DNA of 64,000 nucleotides from Skeletonema tropicum (lineage: Eukaryota; Bacillariophyta; Thalassiosirophyceae; Thalassiosirales; Thalassiosiraceae), in the NCBI GenBank assembly GCA_037178625.1, contig CM074141.1, positions 1,364,001-1,428,000 of the forward strand, given 5' to 3'. Of this stretch, positions 12,901 to 24,390 are shown one piece after another. Within the stretch, counting starts at the first letter, position 1; each line of letters opens with the position of its first letter. The position numbers and the translations under genes are program-made. Under the pieces are notes generated by a model. The model was not told the origin of the DNA and did no database searches. It was given only the letters and a program-made list of their open reading frames with translations.

Positions 12901-14334
12901 CCAATGCATCGTTACCGAACATTGCCCTAAATTCGTCATCATCCCCTTTCCACTCTTCATACACGGCCACGCGAAATCCAGCATTGGTTAAGCCGTCCAA
13001 TGTTGCTTGAACATTGCGCCATGGACAACCGGCACGCTAAGAAAGAAAATGACGAATGCATAATTTGATGTGAGTTTGGGAATAAGTTACATTAATGCAT
13101 TACACACAAAGCAATTATTGACCAGCATACTTACCGCCTTCCCTGCCATGGGGTTGAGACCGCAATGTTCCACTAACATGATAGCATCAACACCATATGT
13201 TTCATAAAAGTCACCCACCCGAACGAGCATGATTGCCTCATTAAAGTGTGTTTGTTTTTGATGTCGTATGAAAGATAACAGAGAGGTGGTCCGTTTCTTG
13301 CCATTGCTGTTTTCATCAGTAGTTGTGGTGGTGTTGTTGGATATGAGTGCTGAGAATGGAGAAGCAGATGGATCATATCCCATGGGACAATATTGGTGTT
13401 GTAATTGCCGTACAAGGGAACGTGAGGATGATTTTGTCAGTGAGAGTAGTGGTTCTACCCAGTAGGGATCTACAGATGATGCATCTTGGTTGTTGTTGTT
13501 GCTATCTTCAGATTGAGTATTGTCATTAATGTTCGGAAATAAATCCATCACCATTTGATCATAGGGAGATATGGTATATGACGACGTTGATTGTACTGGA
13601 AGTTCATTCAATGACATGTCTTGCTCTGTTTCAACTTTGATACTGTCTTGGCTAATGCTGCTACTTTCATTGTTGATGTCATTTTCAGCAGACGTGGCTA
13701 CACTCGAATAATTTGCAATCTGATTATTCCTATTCATTCCATTGTTCACCCTCGATAAAAACGTACCACTTGTCAAAGACGAAGACGTTGTTGCCACTTG
13801 TCCAACATCGGTCAAAGTTAGTAATTCTCTACATTTCAATACCAATTTAGCAACCTTCTTTTGACGTTCACTCTCTTCCTCGTCATCATCATAATTAGCA
13901 TCATTCATGATAATTTTCATTAGCGTAGATTTATCTGTAGGTCCCTTTTTAAGATCTTTGTAGAGTAAAGTGGACACCTGACGAGGACTACGTGGATTGA
14001 TTGCCTTGCCATCATTTAATAATGTCAATTGGCGTAGATTGATTTGTAATTCCTCATTTGGATCTGGATTGTTGTTGTTCGTATTATAACTACTTGCTGA
14101 TAGACGAGATGACGAGAAAGATGTAGATGCCGCTGATTGAATGGACGAGTTTACTCGACTTCTTCTGGCTGGGTGATGGATTGTAAGTAATGCTCGATGA
14201 GCCAATGCCGACCGTGGTGACATCCTATTATTTTTACTACTGCCTGGAGAGAGGAGGAAAGCTGCCGCTCTTGCCACTGATGATGATGTCAAAAGTATTA
14301 GGACGATGGAAACGAAAGGACGAACGGAGCTCAT
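9959..14334 (-). CDS. MSH1: MSH1-type MutS homologue with C-terminal GIY-YIG domain
   Basis: Two exons, 14334-13135 and 13036-9959, joined across a 98-nt GT-AG intron, give about 1425 aa. The junction restores MAGKA|RAGCPWRN, a conserved stretch of MSH1 proteins. The N-terminus (MSSVRPFVSIVLILL, then RAAAFLL) looks like a signal peptide with an Ala-Phe junction, suggesting plastid targeting. MutS domain I has GDFYETYGVDA with the F-x-E mismatch-sensing motif. The ATPase has a Walker A-type APNMSGKST and Walker B LVFVDEIGRGTSP. The last ~85 residues form a GIY-YIG nuclease domain (VYILQIGKKYYVGRT, later Glu in VESLVI). Plant MSH1 has this fusion and suppresses ectopic recombination in organelle genomes. 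An upstream in-frame TTG at 14364 is less likely as start. Confidence 0.92.
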
Positions 14335-14637
14335 TGCATTATCGTCCGGCCACCGATACAACACCTATGGTAGCCGCAACAACCCGATGCACACCTCCTA
14401 TGGGTAGCCGCAAGAATCTTTTGTGCACAACATTATGCCACAAGCCACAAAATGCACTTGTCATGTTGTCCCCACATAGCGGATTTTTTACTATTAATTC
14501 CTACGTTGTCCATCCAAGTCGCATTTTTCAAGAGCCATCAAGCTGCAAAAGCACGCCAGTACGATAGAAGCGAGCAGGCCACAAGTACTTGCCAAGCACC
14601 AAGTGCAAGAAGTCTCAATCCATCAACAGAAAGAAAG

Positions 14638-15225
14638 ATGTCCGGAAAATGGCGTAGTCGCTATGCAGCCCGGTCAGAAGAAGACGGCGACGACGACCCA
14701 ACAACAGCCTCCGCATCATCTGGAAAATTCACAACTGCCGATGTAATATCTGCCAATCAAAAACTACTCGATGCCATATCACGGTGCGATTATCAAACCT
14801 ACAACGAACTCTGTGCCGATGATCTAACAGCATTTGAACCTGAGTCCAATGGCATGTTGATTTGTGGCAAACGGTTTCACAAGTTTTATTTTGATTTGTA
14901 TGGAGGTGGTGACAATACTAGCAGCGGTGGTCAGGATGCAGCTGCAACAACAACACCCAACAACGAAGCACAGTCGACAACAACTGAAATCAACATTACA
15001 ATGTCAAATCCTCACGTACGATGGCTAGGAGGGGGATGCTGCAGTGATGGATGTGGGGATGGATCGGCAGCGGTGATTAGTTATGTTCGTATGGATCAAA
15101 GTGTGGTTTCTCCTTCCGATGATGATAGTAAAGGAGTTAGTCCTGTGACGAGACTATGTAGTGAGACTCGAGTTTGGGAAAATAGGGATGGTAGACTTGT
15201 TCATGTCCATTTTCACAAGTCATAA
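14638..15225 (+). CDS. CaMKII association-domain (NTF2-like) protein
   Basis: About 195 residues from ATG 14638 (MSGKWRSRYA). I prefer this start to an upstream in-frame ATG because the match to the domain begins soon after it. The domain follows the calcium/calmodulin kinase II association fold: ISANQKLLDAISRCDYQTY, then LTAFEPESNGMLICGKRFHKFYFD, then NPHVRWLGG, ISYVRMDQ and ETRVWENRDGRLVHVHFH. A low-complexity insert of about 35 residues lies between strands. No kinase domain is present, so this is a stand-alone association domain, a form also seen in algae and bacteria. It probably self-assembles into a ring; its partner is unknown. It is divergent from MSH1 with about 300 bp between starts. 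Confidence 0.85.
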   Translation: MSGKWRSRYAARSEEDGDDDPTTASASSGKFTTADVISANQKLLDAISRCDYQTYNELCADDLTAFEPESNGMLICGKRFHKFYFDLYGGGDNTSSGGQDAAATTTPNNEAQSTTTEINITMSNPHVRWLGGGCCSDGCGDGSAAVISYVRMDQSVVSPSDDDSKGVSPVTRLCSETRVWENRDGRLVHVHFHKS

Positions 15226-15922
15226 AAGTGGAGTAGGTTGAGTAGAGGATTAGAATTTTACAAGCATGTGTTCATTTGTCGAAATTGGAATAAAAGAGGA
15301 AGAATCAAGCTTTCACTGTCGTCGGTAAAGTATTCACTGAGTGTAGTTTTTGATAAAAGTATTGGATTATGAAAATCAAAGAGTTTGGATTGAATAATGC
15401 AACAGATTGCAAAAGAAACAAATGACTTGAAGGAATGTGCTACTATGATTGTTGCCTTTGATAAGATTCAACACGCCAGGTTTCTTGGGTGCTTCACGGG
15501 AACCGGTGCTTCTACGCCGCTCTAAAAGAAGAGGCTAAAAGAATCGGTACTTTCTCGCACGAAAAGCCCCCCGCTTCCACAGCCCAGCCGCAACACACAT
15601 TTAATGACACATAGTTTTTTTTATGACACACATTAAATGCTTTCTCTTTTACGAGATGAAGATTGATTTTAGCGACTACCATTAGAGAAAGGGATTGCCA
15701 TAGAGTGCCGTGAAAACCAAAACCGTGATGACAAAATGGAACTCCAAAGAATTCCGTCATCTGCAGGGGAATGGAGACTTACCTACTTTGGACGGTACAA
15801 CATATGGTATCCCCTAATGCGGTGGGAACTCGCCATACCTTATGTACCGGCCGACGCCCGCCACGCCACGCACAAGATGCCGAGCCATTAAACAGCTCAA
15901 ATACTATTAGAATCATTTCAAC
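15226..15922. other. Intergenic, no gene seen
   Basis: About 700 bp between two plus-strand genes. It would hold the 3' UTR of the association-domain gene and the promoter of the plastid protein. The short ORFs here have no recognisable protein features. Confidence 0.4.
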
Positions 15923-17778
15923 ATGCGACTTTCCAGCCCTCTCATCCTAGCAGCGGCTATTTCAAGCTCTACGGCGTTCGCCCCTTCCGCCTTGACATCC
16001 CGCCAGCGCTCAGGCTCAGCTACCCGTGCCTCCTTCGCCGCTGTGCGCCTTCATGCAGAGGCAGAGCCAAAGAATGGGAAAAAGCTTCCACAAGTTCTCC
16101 CTGGAGTCGATCTGCCATCCCCAGATGATATCCCCAAAGATATCTACTACAACTTTGTCCCACAGAGAGTTGACCTTTTCTTTGGTCAGTCACCTTCCAT
16201 TGCTACCGCTATGTTCGGAAAGCCGAAGTCTGATAAGACTGCCACCATTGCAGCAAAAACCTTGCTTGTAAGTTCCCAAAAGATTGCGGCGCAGATTCCA
16301 AATGCCAGCGAGTACCAGTTCTTTGGCAATGGCGATCATCGATCGAATCTTGAGTATCTCCTCAAAACAAACCCATTCATGGCATCAGCTTTGACTGAAC
16401 GTGGTGATGGCTTCGAGCTTCGAGCTTCGAGCTTTTGACAAAAAGGATCCTAAAGCTGAAGATCCATCTGCTACTTTATTCAGACAAATTCTGAGTTGTC
16501 TAGGAGGTGCTAATCGTCGTGTGAACATCAGGTTCGACTCCAAGATGAAGATTCATCGAATCCGTGTGTACGAGGTAAGTAATGAATGTATTATTTCATG
16601 TTATGTCAGTAGGTCTCTATCTACATAGATCATTGTATATTAACATTAAATTTTCTTTCGATACTTCAGGAAAACACTGGAGCGCTGCTCAAAAACATTA
16701 AAGGGGACGACGAAGAGGTTGATCATTGGGCAAGCAGCGCACTTTTTAATCTCTCGTATTATGCTTCTTGTGTCCATGCCAACATTCATGTTCTTCACTA
16801 CATTTTGACAGCAGCACTTGATGAGACGTCGCGAGATTTTGGGGCAATGAATGAGTGGGCGAAGTTTTATGCTACGCATGTCCCCGCTAAGTATGAACAA
16901 GTTGGTCAGATTTTGATTAGGGGTCCGCCACGTCTTGCACAAGACATTTCCGCGACCTTGTTAGACACAAACGCACTTCTAACCGGGCCTGGTGGATTCG
17001 GTGCTAATGGGGAAAAGCTCCGCCCTATACTAGTAAAACTTCTCAATATGTGGACAAACGATCCAAGTAACTACCTCGGAAATATGATGAATGTGCCAAA
17101 GGACAAGTTGATGGAAGCTGGAGTCTTGACAGAGTTTATGAAGCATCATGACATGGTCCCTGATTATGCTCGAGATGTCGCGGAAGCTTTGAAGAACACC
17201 GATGAGGAAAAGTTTGGAATCGCTGAAGATCGTCTCAAGGTGACTGAAATGCAATGATCAAACTGCTACTTTTGATATTGATACCCATACACATCATCTC
17301 TAACCCCTCAATGTTCCGAAAGGTCTACCTCAATCGGTGCACTGGTTTTACCTCCGGCATCGATTCTCTTGAAAAATGGATTGAAATCATGGCAGTTACA
17401 GGCATAGTGCACGGGACAACTCTCAGCTACACTCGACTCTTCGCTGATCCAGATGTGCTTAGGTGGCGCGACATTCGTATCGATACTTGGCAATCTCCAG
17501 ATGTCCAGATTCACATTTTGGTTCTTGCGACCATTTGTGGCATGGATGAGCATCGTCATGTCATGTCCTCTTCCACTGATGTTGTGGGTGAAAAGTACGA
17601 CGAAAAGCTTCACGCGGTTCTAGAGACTTATGAACAAAAGTCAAATGCTTTGAAGGAAGCTTACAAGAACAAGATTATGGAGGACATGGACGAGTTCAAC
17701 AACTATGGCTGGATCCTTTCTGACTTCTGCCCTTCCGGATTTGATGGGAAGCAGCTTACAGTTACAACCTACATCTAA
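15923..17778 (+). CDS. Plastid-targeted protein of unknown function (3 exons, 7-bp frameshift)
   Basis: The N-terminus is a diatom plastid pre-sequence (signal peptide, then STAFAPSALTS, then a Ser/Arg-rich transit region). Exon 1 (15923-16574) is interrupted near 16425 where a 7-bp unit CTTCGAG occurs three times; two copies would keep the frame (ELRAFDKKDPKAEDPS). Introns 16575-16669 and 17240-17322 are GT-AG and phase 0. Later exons encode NIRFDSKMKIHRIRVYE|ENTGALLKN and EDRLK|VYLNRCTGF, ending at 17778 with SGFDGKQLTVTTYI. The middle has a His-containing helix (HANIHVLHYILTAAL). About 540 residues if the frame is intact. I do not recognise the family; a soluble stromal protein is inferred. 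Confidence 0.75.
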
Positions 17779-18486
17779 GAAGTTCGACTACAAAATTTTG
17801 TGTCGTCCTTCACTTTCAGCAATAGCAAGACTTATCGTATAATGTTGCATTGGAACGTAGCAGTAATCCTTGGAGCTGAAATGATGCGACATCATTCTAA
17901 ATAAATTTAAGTTAACCAGATAGGAGTAGGAGTTAAGATACGTCTTTGATTTTGTAGCAGTAGAGGTTGGAGCTGAGACTGAAACCTTCATAAGAAGTAC
18001 CTGTATCTACCACACTACAGGTCTCGCATCTACAGAAACATTCAGAAGGTTGGTTAGGTTAAGTAAGTGATGATAGTGTAGAAGGGGTGTCAAATGGGTT
18101 GATACTTGCACAACGGAGACAATCTTATAATGTTTTTATCTTTTTCTATCTATCGAAGCTTCTTCAGAAGGCTAGAGTTATACCCATCCTCGGGGCGGCT
18201 CTAGTCCCGTATATTCGTGACTCACAGCGTTAGGAGTAAGGAGCTTGTTCCCGCCGCCGCAGCACAATGCTAATCTAACTGTCAGTCTTGAGATGGTACA
18301 TATTGTGAGATGTTTCTACTTAGATTCGTTTATCAACTTCTTTATTAGATTTGAGAAGTTCCACGCAGGTATCTACTCGTTTCTCGTAAGTACGAGTACC
18401 TACTCGATAGATAACTAATCACTTCACTCTACTCTCCTTCCAAATGAAAATCCTGCACAATCCTCCATTGTTGTTGATCTCCACCA
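17779..18486. other. Intergenic, no gene seen
   Basis: About 700 bp without convincing coding sequence. A palindrome-like stretch around TCTCGTAAGTACGAG near 18385 precedes the next gene and could be a regulatory site; nothing else stands out. Confidence 0.35.
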
Positions 18487-19338
18487 ATGCACTCACTCCA
18501 CCATAATTCTACCGGGGCTGCAGCACTGCAGCGTCATCGTATTCGGGAGAAAATGTCCTCCATCGTTCTTGAACACGATTCATCAGCGGCAGACGCGCTC
18601 CCTTTGCCATGTCGACATCGCTTCAATTCTGCTGCGACGGGCTTCGCGTGTCAATATCAAGCGACAGCACAATGCGGTGGACAGGACACGGCAGAGGGTG
18701 CTATGGGCAAAGCCAAAACGCTGCCTTTCCCCAGTCCAGCGAGGAGTTACATCGGCTTAGAAGGGATGACGCAAACTTTGATCGACGACGATGATATCTC
18801 TCCTCCTTCAGGAGCACGGAAGAAAGCTTCTCCTCCATCTCAATTGGCTGGAGAAGTTCACAATAACAGGAGACAATCCATCAAATCACAACTTCAATTC
18901 TTGACGCTAACAAAATCGTCTTTGCGGAGGGGTACGAAGCGTCATTGCGATGAAAACACACATAGTCCAATGCAGCAAATGACGGCGACACAGCACCTTG
19001 GTAACATCTACGACCTGCAACTTGATCGCCGGGCGATGACGTCAAGTAAAAGGCAGAAGGTACAAAATCGCAGTGCTCTAACGACGTCACGTGGTAGAAT
19101 GATGAAATCGCATGAGAGGAGTGAGATATCTAACGATGCCGCCACGTCTCCTCTCTCTCCTGTCAAACGTTGTCTTTATCAAAATGACGAAGAGGACGAT
19201 GAAGAACTCCTTACACCCACAAAAATGGCCGGAGACGACTACGAAATGACGAACCATCACAGTGAACTTTCTGTTGATCGGAGTGATGACGAGGACGCTG
19301 TTGCAAAGATCGGACACTTTCTTCGTGTTTTAGAATGA
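18487..19338 (+). CDS. Disordered basic/acidic hypothetical protein
   Basis: Single ORF of 283 residues with no recognised domain. It is rich in Ser, Arg and Lys, with probable nuclear localisation signals (KKASPPSQ region, SSKRQKVQNR) and short Ser/Thr-Pro sites (FPSPARS, ATSPLSPVKR, LLTPTKM) that look like proline-directed kinase targets. The C-terminus is acidic (DEEDDEELL, DRSDDEDAVAKIGHFLRVLE). Such composition suggests a nuclear, possibly cell-cycle-regulated protein, but this is inference only. Codon structure stays open over the whole length, which supports a real gene. Confidence 0.6.
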   Translation: MHSLHHNSTGAAALQRHRIREKMSSIVLEHDSSAADALPLPCRHRFNSAATGFACQYQATAQCGGQDTAEGAMGKAKTLPFPSPARSYIGLEGMTQTLIDDDDISPPSGARKKASPPSQLAGEVHNNRRQSIKSQLQFLTLTKSSLRRGTKRHCDENTHSPMQQMTATQHLGNIYDLQLDRRAMTSSKRQKVQNRSALTTSRGRMMKSHERSEISNDAATSPLSPVKRCLYQNDEEDDEELLTPTKMAGDDYEMTNHHSELSVDRSDDEDAVAKIGHFLRVLE

Positions 19339-19480
19339 GCGGTGGTATTCAACATGATAGTAGTGAAAGATAGTTGTTTTGTCTTATCGCAGATGTTATA
19401 GAGAATACTAGCTCAAGTTATACGTCTAGAATGACAGCTTCCGTCTGACCAACTTCTTGCATGATTCCAACCACCATCAA

Positions 19481-21163
19481 CTACAAATCCGGGCCAATGC
19501 TAATTCCACCAAGACTTGCCAGTAACTCACTTACTGGGTGATCTTCTCCATTGTTTTCAATACTCCAGTACAACGGAGTTCCACCATTTTTAGTTTTTTC
19601 ATTGATATTGGCTCCCTTATCCACCAACAACTTTACCACCTCAATATGCCCCCCACGCGCACCCTCATGCAATGGAGTCCAGCCATTGGAATCCTTGGCA
19701 TCAATCAAATGTCCTAATTCTTCAACAATACTTCTGAGTGTCTCGGCATCACCAGTTTGAGCAGCCTGGTGAGCCGGAGTACTCCCAGTTGTAAACGATG
19801 TCCTCTTCTTTTTGCCACGACTGCTTTGATGACTTGAACGCCAACGCTCTTCCTCCACACTACCTCGAATAATATAAGGAGGTAATCCATCTGATTCTTC
19901 CTGTTCATGTCCCCCAGTCGAATGGCTATCCTGATGTGCTGCCGCAGCACGCTCTGCCGCCTCCTTGGCATTATGCCTCAATGAATGCCCCACAGGTTCA
20001 AAATGCACAAAGATGTTGGCAAAATACCGTCCCTTCAATGGAAATGGCCTCCCATGCAACACCGAATGACTCTCATACAAGACCATATCCCCCTATATAA
20101 TGTAAAATATGAGAACACAAACACAAATGTGAGTTGGCATCTACCAACAAACTAGCACACGATCACGATGTATGACCACTATATACTCACCGGTTCCATA
20201 GTAACATTATAAGCCTTGCCATCATGCCCATACACCTCAATCGGCCAAGGCTCATCCACATCCTGATCCACATTAATAATCGCCGAACTCACCAACGGCA
20301 TCCGATCCACATGAGTTGCCAAAATCGACCCCTCCGTATAAACCCTAATCCCATACAACGAACACTTGGTCAACTCTTGTCCCGTCCACTCCTCAATCGT
20401 ACTCTGCGCTGCATTCCATATCCGATTTTTCAATCTCGATCCTGCTCCACGCAACTTTCCATCTTCCACACTCACCATATAAGTCGGTGCGGCCCAATGA
20501 TTGGTATAGGTATTCCCCACTGGCCAATTTTCATCCTTCCAGTTCTTACGATCTTTATTTTCCTCCCAGAATTTTTTGACCTCGTCCCATACTGCCGGTG
20601 GTGCCTTGATCTTTTTGAAGCCAATATCGGTATAGTTTTGCATACTGGCTGGTTGTCGGAAACTCATTTCGACACGATCTTCTTCGGTGGATTTACAGGC
20701 AGAGTAGGATCGCCCCTTGCTATTGTATTTTTCTTCGCATCCGGCCATAAAGGCGTCATATTCGGCTTGTTTATTTCCTAGGTATTGAACGGGCACACCT
20801 TCGAATTCAGGTGGTGTGGGCTTGTTATCCGGATCGACATTGTGTGGAAGCCATGCGTAATTCTCTGAGATTTTGGTTCGGTGGATGGGGAAGGAGACGT
20901 CCACCCCGTAGGTGGGTTCACCGAATGCGTTGAGGTCTTGACCGGGTTGGGGGTCAAATTTGAGGGCTTCGGGTGTTTTGGATTCGACTTTGTCGGATTC
21001 GGCCGTGGATGCTCCAAAGAATCTGTACGGCGGATGTGGTGGTTGGTGTGGTGCTAGCTGCTAGGAGGAGGAGGGTGAGTGAGGCCCATCCCATGCCGGA
21101 GGTTCGTTGGCGTTGAGTGACAATGGAGGTGGTGTTTGTGTATTTTCTCCTTCCGGCTGTCAT
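19481..21163 (-). CDS. 2OG-Fe(II) prolyl 4-hydroxylase-like protein with ankyrin repeats
   Basis: Exon 1 (to 20191) and exon 2 (20092-19481) join across a 98-nt GT-AG intron in phase 0 (VTMEP|GDMVLYESHS). The oxygenase domain has the iron ligands H-x-D in ATHVDRMP and a distal His in HSVLHGRPFPLKGRY with the Lys/Arg for 2-oxoglutarate. A C-terminal ankyrin region follows a Ser/Arg linker (TPAHQAAQTGDAETL; GWTPLHEGARGGHIEVVKLL; GGTPLYWSIENNG). Start ATG 21163 opens a signal-anchor region (MGWASLTLLLLAAS), but this is one or two bases out of frame with FFGASTAESDK near 21015, so an indel or error is likely. Probably hydroxylates proteins in the secretory pathway. Confidence 0.82.
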
Positions 21164-21427
21164 TTTATGTGTGGTTTTATTCTGAAATATCCTACGATAC
21201 AGTATAATTCTAATACCCTTCAGCTGTTATAATAATGATGATGAATGCCAAGGATGATATAAGGTGGCTTGAGAAGAATCGATGCTATCAATAAGGTCGG
21301 TCAAGTATAATAATCGGAGGGCTGTTCCAAGTAAGAGATCATTGCAACAGCCTAAAAGTGAAAAAATGATCGTTTCTGTTCACGAATCATTATTTTCGAG
21401 TCGTGATCTTGCGGTAGCCCCCAAATA

Positions 21428-21440
21428 TTTTTGGCGCGCC
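21428..21440 (+). promoter_or_regulatory. E2F/DP-like site
   Basis: TTTTTGGCGCGCC matches the palindromic E2F core TTTSGCGCG and lies about 100 bp upstream of the methyltransferase ATG. Assignment is by motif only. Confidence 0.35.
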
Positions 21441-21541
21441 ACCTCTGGTAGCCAATCAAAACACAAACATACATGCAACATGCCGATTATTGCATCACCA
21501 TACCACGATGTTGTGATGCTCTACACTTGCAACATCCAGCC

Positions 21542-23246
21542 ATGAAGGACACCGAGACAACAGCAACAACCCCTGCCACCAAGGCAGCAGAAGAAGCCTC
21601 CTCTACAACCAAACCCACAAAAAAGAAAAAGAAGCACATCTTTAAAAAGAAGATCCCCCAAAAAGGAGACCCAGACTTTTTAACTCCGACACAACTTAGA
21701 AATCGTCGGAAACGCAAGGCCAAGAAGAAGGCAAAGCTGCAGGCTCAGCCACAACAGCAAGAATCGTCAAAGGCATCTCAGGCTAATAGTATCAATAAAA
21801 GCCATGAGGATGAAGAACTGAAAGATCCATCAATGAAGTATATCACCTACCCAACTAAAACACCCATTGTCCGAACTGCGAAAAAGTATATTGAACCTCT
21901 ACTACAATCATCCGACGACACTACCAACAACAACAACAATACCTTCCAAATTTACATTGGACCACTGTACCACTGGAGAACAGTCTCCAAGCTAGCAGTA
22001 CGACCTGACTCTCTCAATACAAACAAGGTTGCCATTGGACTATTCGCTGAAAATTCTCATTCCTTACTACCAGTACCAAAGTGCAAGGCGCATCACCCCT
22101 CCATCAATAAAGTTGTAGAGGTGGTCACCAAAGCTTGTCATGATTTGAATGTGACTCCGTATGAGTCCAACACTGCCGATAATGAGAACAAGAGTGAAGC
22201 TGAGATGGGACAATTGAGGTACATTGGAGTCAATATTGATCGAAGTTCGGGAGGGGCACAGCTGACGCTTGTGTGGAATGGAACGAGTGGAGAGGAAGAT
22301 GAGCTACTTGAGAAACTTGTAGCGGCCGATCTTGAGAAAGACTGGTATTGTGCAAGTCGGGAGAGGCAGGCTGGTGAGGAGCCACCAATGAAGAGGCAAC
22401 GTAGAAGAGGTAGAAGAGGTGACAACAAGGAGTCACAGGGGAAAGATGACGTCGAAGAAATCCGTCAACAACAACGACAGCAACAACAAGGTCAGCCTTC
22501 ATTCCTTGTGGATCAACTACAATTCTTGCTGGAAGCATTCCAATAGAATATTTGAATACGATGCATCCTGCTGGAGCCATGTGACAGGACCAACCAGTAT
22601 CACAGAACATCTTCGATTTCCGACTCCCAAGAGTGAGGGACAAAAGGGAGTTGCCGATCCAACTCCACTAAGTTATCCTGTACCATTGCATTTCCCTCCG
22701 ACAGTCTTTCGTCAGGCCAATCTTGACTCGTTTACCAACATTGTTGGTCGAATTCGTGAACGTGTATTAAAGATGGATGAGAAACCTTTCTGTGTTGAGC
22801 TGTATGGTGGTGTCGGCACCATCGCCTTGAACTTGTCAGATGCCGTGTCACACATTGTTTCGTCCGATGAGAATCCAAACAATTTGAAATGTTTTCAGGA
22901 TTCGGTGAAGCAAATGCCAACAGAGATACAGCCACTTCTTGAGTACAAACAAAAGAATGCGGCTGATATGGTGACTTCCGAGCCGGACTTGTTCCAAAAG
23001 TGTGAGTTGCTAGTTCTGGATCCTCCTCGCAAAGGATTGGAAGACGAGGTAGTCAATTTCTTGTGCAAGGGTGAATGTTCGTCAATCAAGCTGCTTGTGT
23101 ATGTGAGCTGTGGCTTCCAGGCATTCCAACGTGATTGCAATGCCTTGTTGGCAAGTGGACGGTGGAGGGTTGATTTTGCGGAAGGGCACGTCCTTTTCCC
23201 TGGTAGTGATGCCATAGAAACCCTAGCATTCTTTGTTCCTAAATGA
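21542..23246 (+). CDS. RNA m5U-methyltransferase family (TrmA/TRM2-like), one frameshift
   Basis: Two overlapping frames form one gene of about 565 residues. The first part (from ATG 21542) is Lys-rich, nucleolar/nuclear-like, then a diverged N-terminal domain. The frame shifts near 22480-22495 in a CAA-repeat region, after which HSLWINYNSCWKHSN and the catalytic domain continue. SAM motif I is ELYGGVGTIALNL, motif IV is LDPPRKGL, the catalytic nucleophile is the Cys in YVSCGFQAFQRDC, and the general base is the Glu in DAIETLAFF. These are the signatures of uracil-C5 methyltransferases acting on tRNA or rRNA. Several N-terminal features differ from yeast TRM2, so the exact substrate is open. 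No TRAM domain is obvious. Confidence 0.8.
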
Positions 23247-23571
23247 TGGATAAAATAGTCTTCGCCTTCTTCAAAATAATACTCATTATCATCTTGAAGT
23301 AGACTATCATGCTAGTGCTATGAAGACCCTTTCGCCCCTCACAAGTGAAAGTAGAAAGTTTTGAACAACACACTATGAAACAATTATATTTATGATCATA
23401 CCCTATTATCCCCCCTCATCAAATAAGAAAAGTGACCATGCACCGATCTGACTCCCGCTGTACTAAAATGGGAAGACACCTACCACGGTTTTTACAACAT
23501 CAATCACAAATTCCAAGGGGCTAGGATACAACAGATCAAACATTAAGAGAAGCCAGCGCAGGAACAGCTAA
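23247..23571. other. Convergent 3' intergenic region
   Basis: About 325 bp between two convergent genes; only 3' UTR-like AT-rich sequence seen. Confidence 0.35.
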
Positions 23572-24390
23572 TTACACAACCTGCAAGCTATCCTCACTAA
23601 CAGGGCGCTGTGCTCCAGACACAGCCCTTTCCTCAAAGCACCGATTGGCAAACCCACCAAACAATTTCATTCGTTGTCCCACAGATCCACGCAATTGATG
23701 ATACTGGGGCTTTCTTCTGCGCTTGGCAGCTACAGCAATTGCCGCCAAGGCTGCGACGACAGCTGCTGCAGCGCCTACGATGAGCATAAAGGGAGCGGTG
23801 CCGGGTACAATGTCTGCTTTGTGGGCGTCGTATCCGTCTCCTGAGCCATACCCGTCAGTAGCGCCGTAGCCGTCAGTAGCGCCGTACCCGTCAGCAGTAG
23901 CGCCGTTACCATTTCCTCCACCATTAGCAGTAGCGCCGTTACCATTTCCTCCGCCATTGCCTCCACCATTGCCTCCTCCACCGCTGCCTCCATCATTATG
24001 GTGGGGTGGGTGTGGGCAGTGTTCATGCTTATTGGGATCACAGGGATGCACTAAAAAGTAAAGAAGTAATGAAAACATGCATCAGAACGCACAGAGTAAA
24101 AATAGCATGAAAACAACCCCTCATAATAGACACTTACACAACATGAGTACAAAACTCCACCAGCTCAATCGCCTACGACGATCATCTCCTTCGTCCATCA
24201 AGGCATTCATGTTTTCCTCCTCGTTGGTTTCCACAACGGCGACGGCATCAGCATCCACCTCTTCAAGGGAGGTCAAGAAACGATCGGAAAATTTGGATGG
24301 CTGGCTAACAGCTGAGGCCGAGACTCCGCTAAGAGGTCCGGCGGTGGCAATTACAGCCAGCGAGGCAAGGGTTGCGATGGCTCTCTTCAT
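23572..24390 (-). CDS. Secreted Gly-rich single-pass surface protein
   Basis: Exon 1 24390-24138 and exon 2 24050-23572 join in phase 1 over an 87-nt intron (LML|LHPCDPNKH). The start MKRAIATLASLAVIATAG is a signal peptide, preferred over an upstream in-frame ATG at 24459. The mature part has a short charged region, a His/Pro/Cys segment (CDPNKHEHCPHPPHH), then Gly/Asn and GYGATDGYG repeats, and a C-terminal membrane helix (FMLIVGAAAAVVAALAAI) followed by RRRK and a cytosolic tail of about 50 residues. Likely a cell-surface or vesicle-membrane glycine-rich protein; a cell-wall role is speculative. Tandem Gly-rich repeats make length polymorphism likely. Confidence 0.7.

Noticed and set aside
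15512..15760. 82-aa minus-strand ORF in the intergenic space
   Set aside because: No ATG-supported conserved features and atypical composition; likely chance.
20224..20781. 185-aa plus-strand ORF
   Set aside because: It is the antisense shadow of the 2OG oxygenase exon, which has clear catalytic motifs and splice sites on the other strand.
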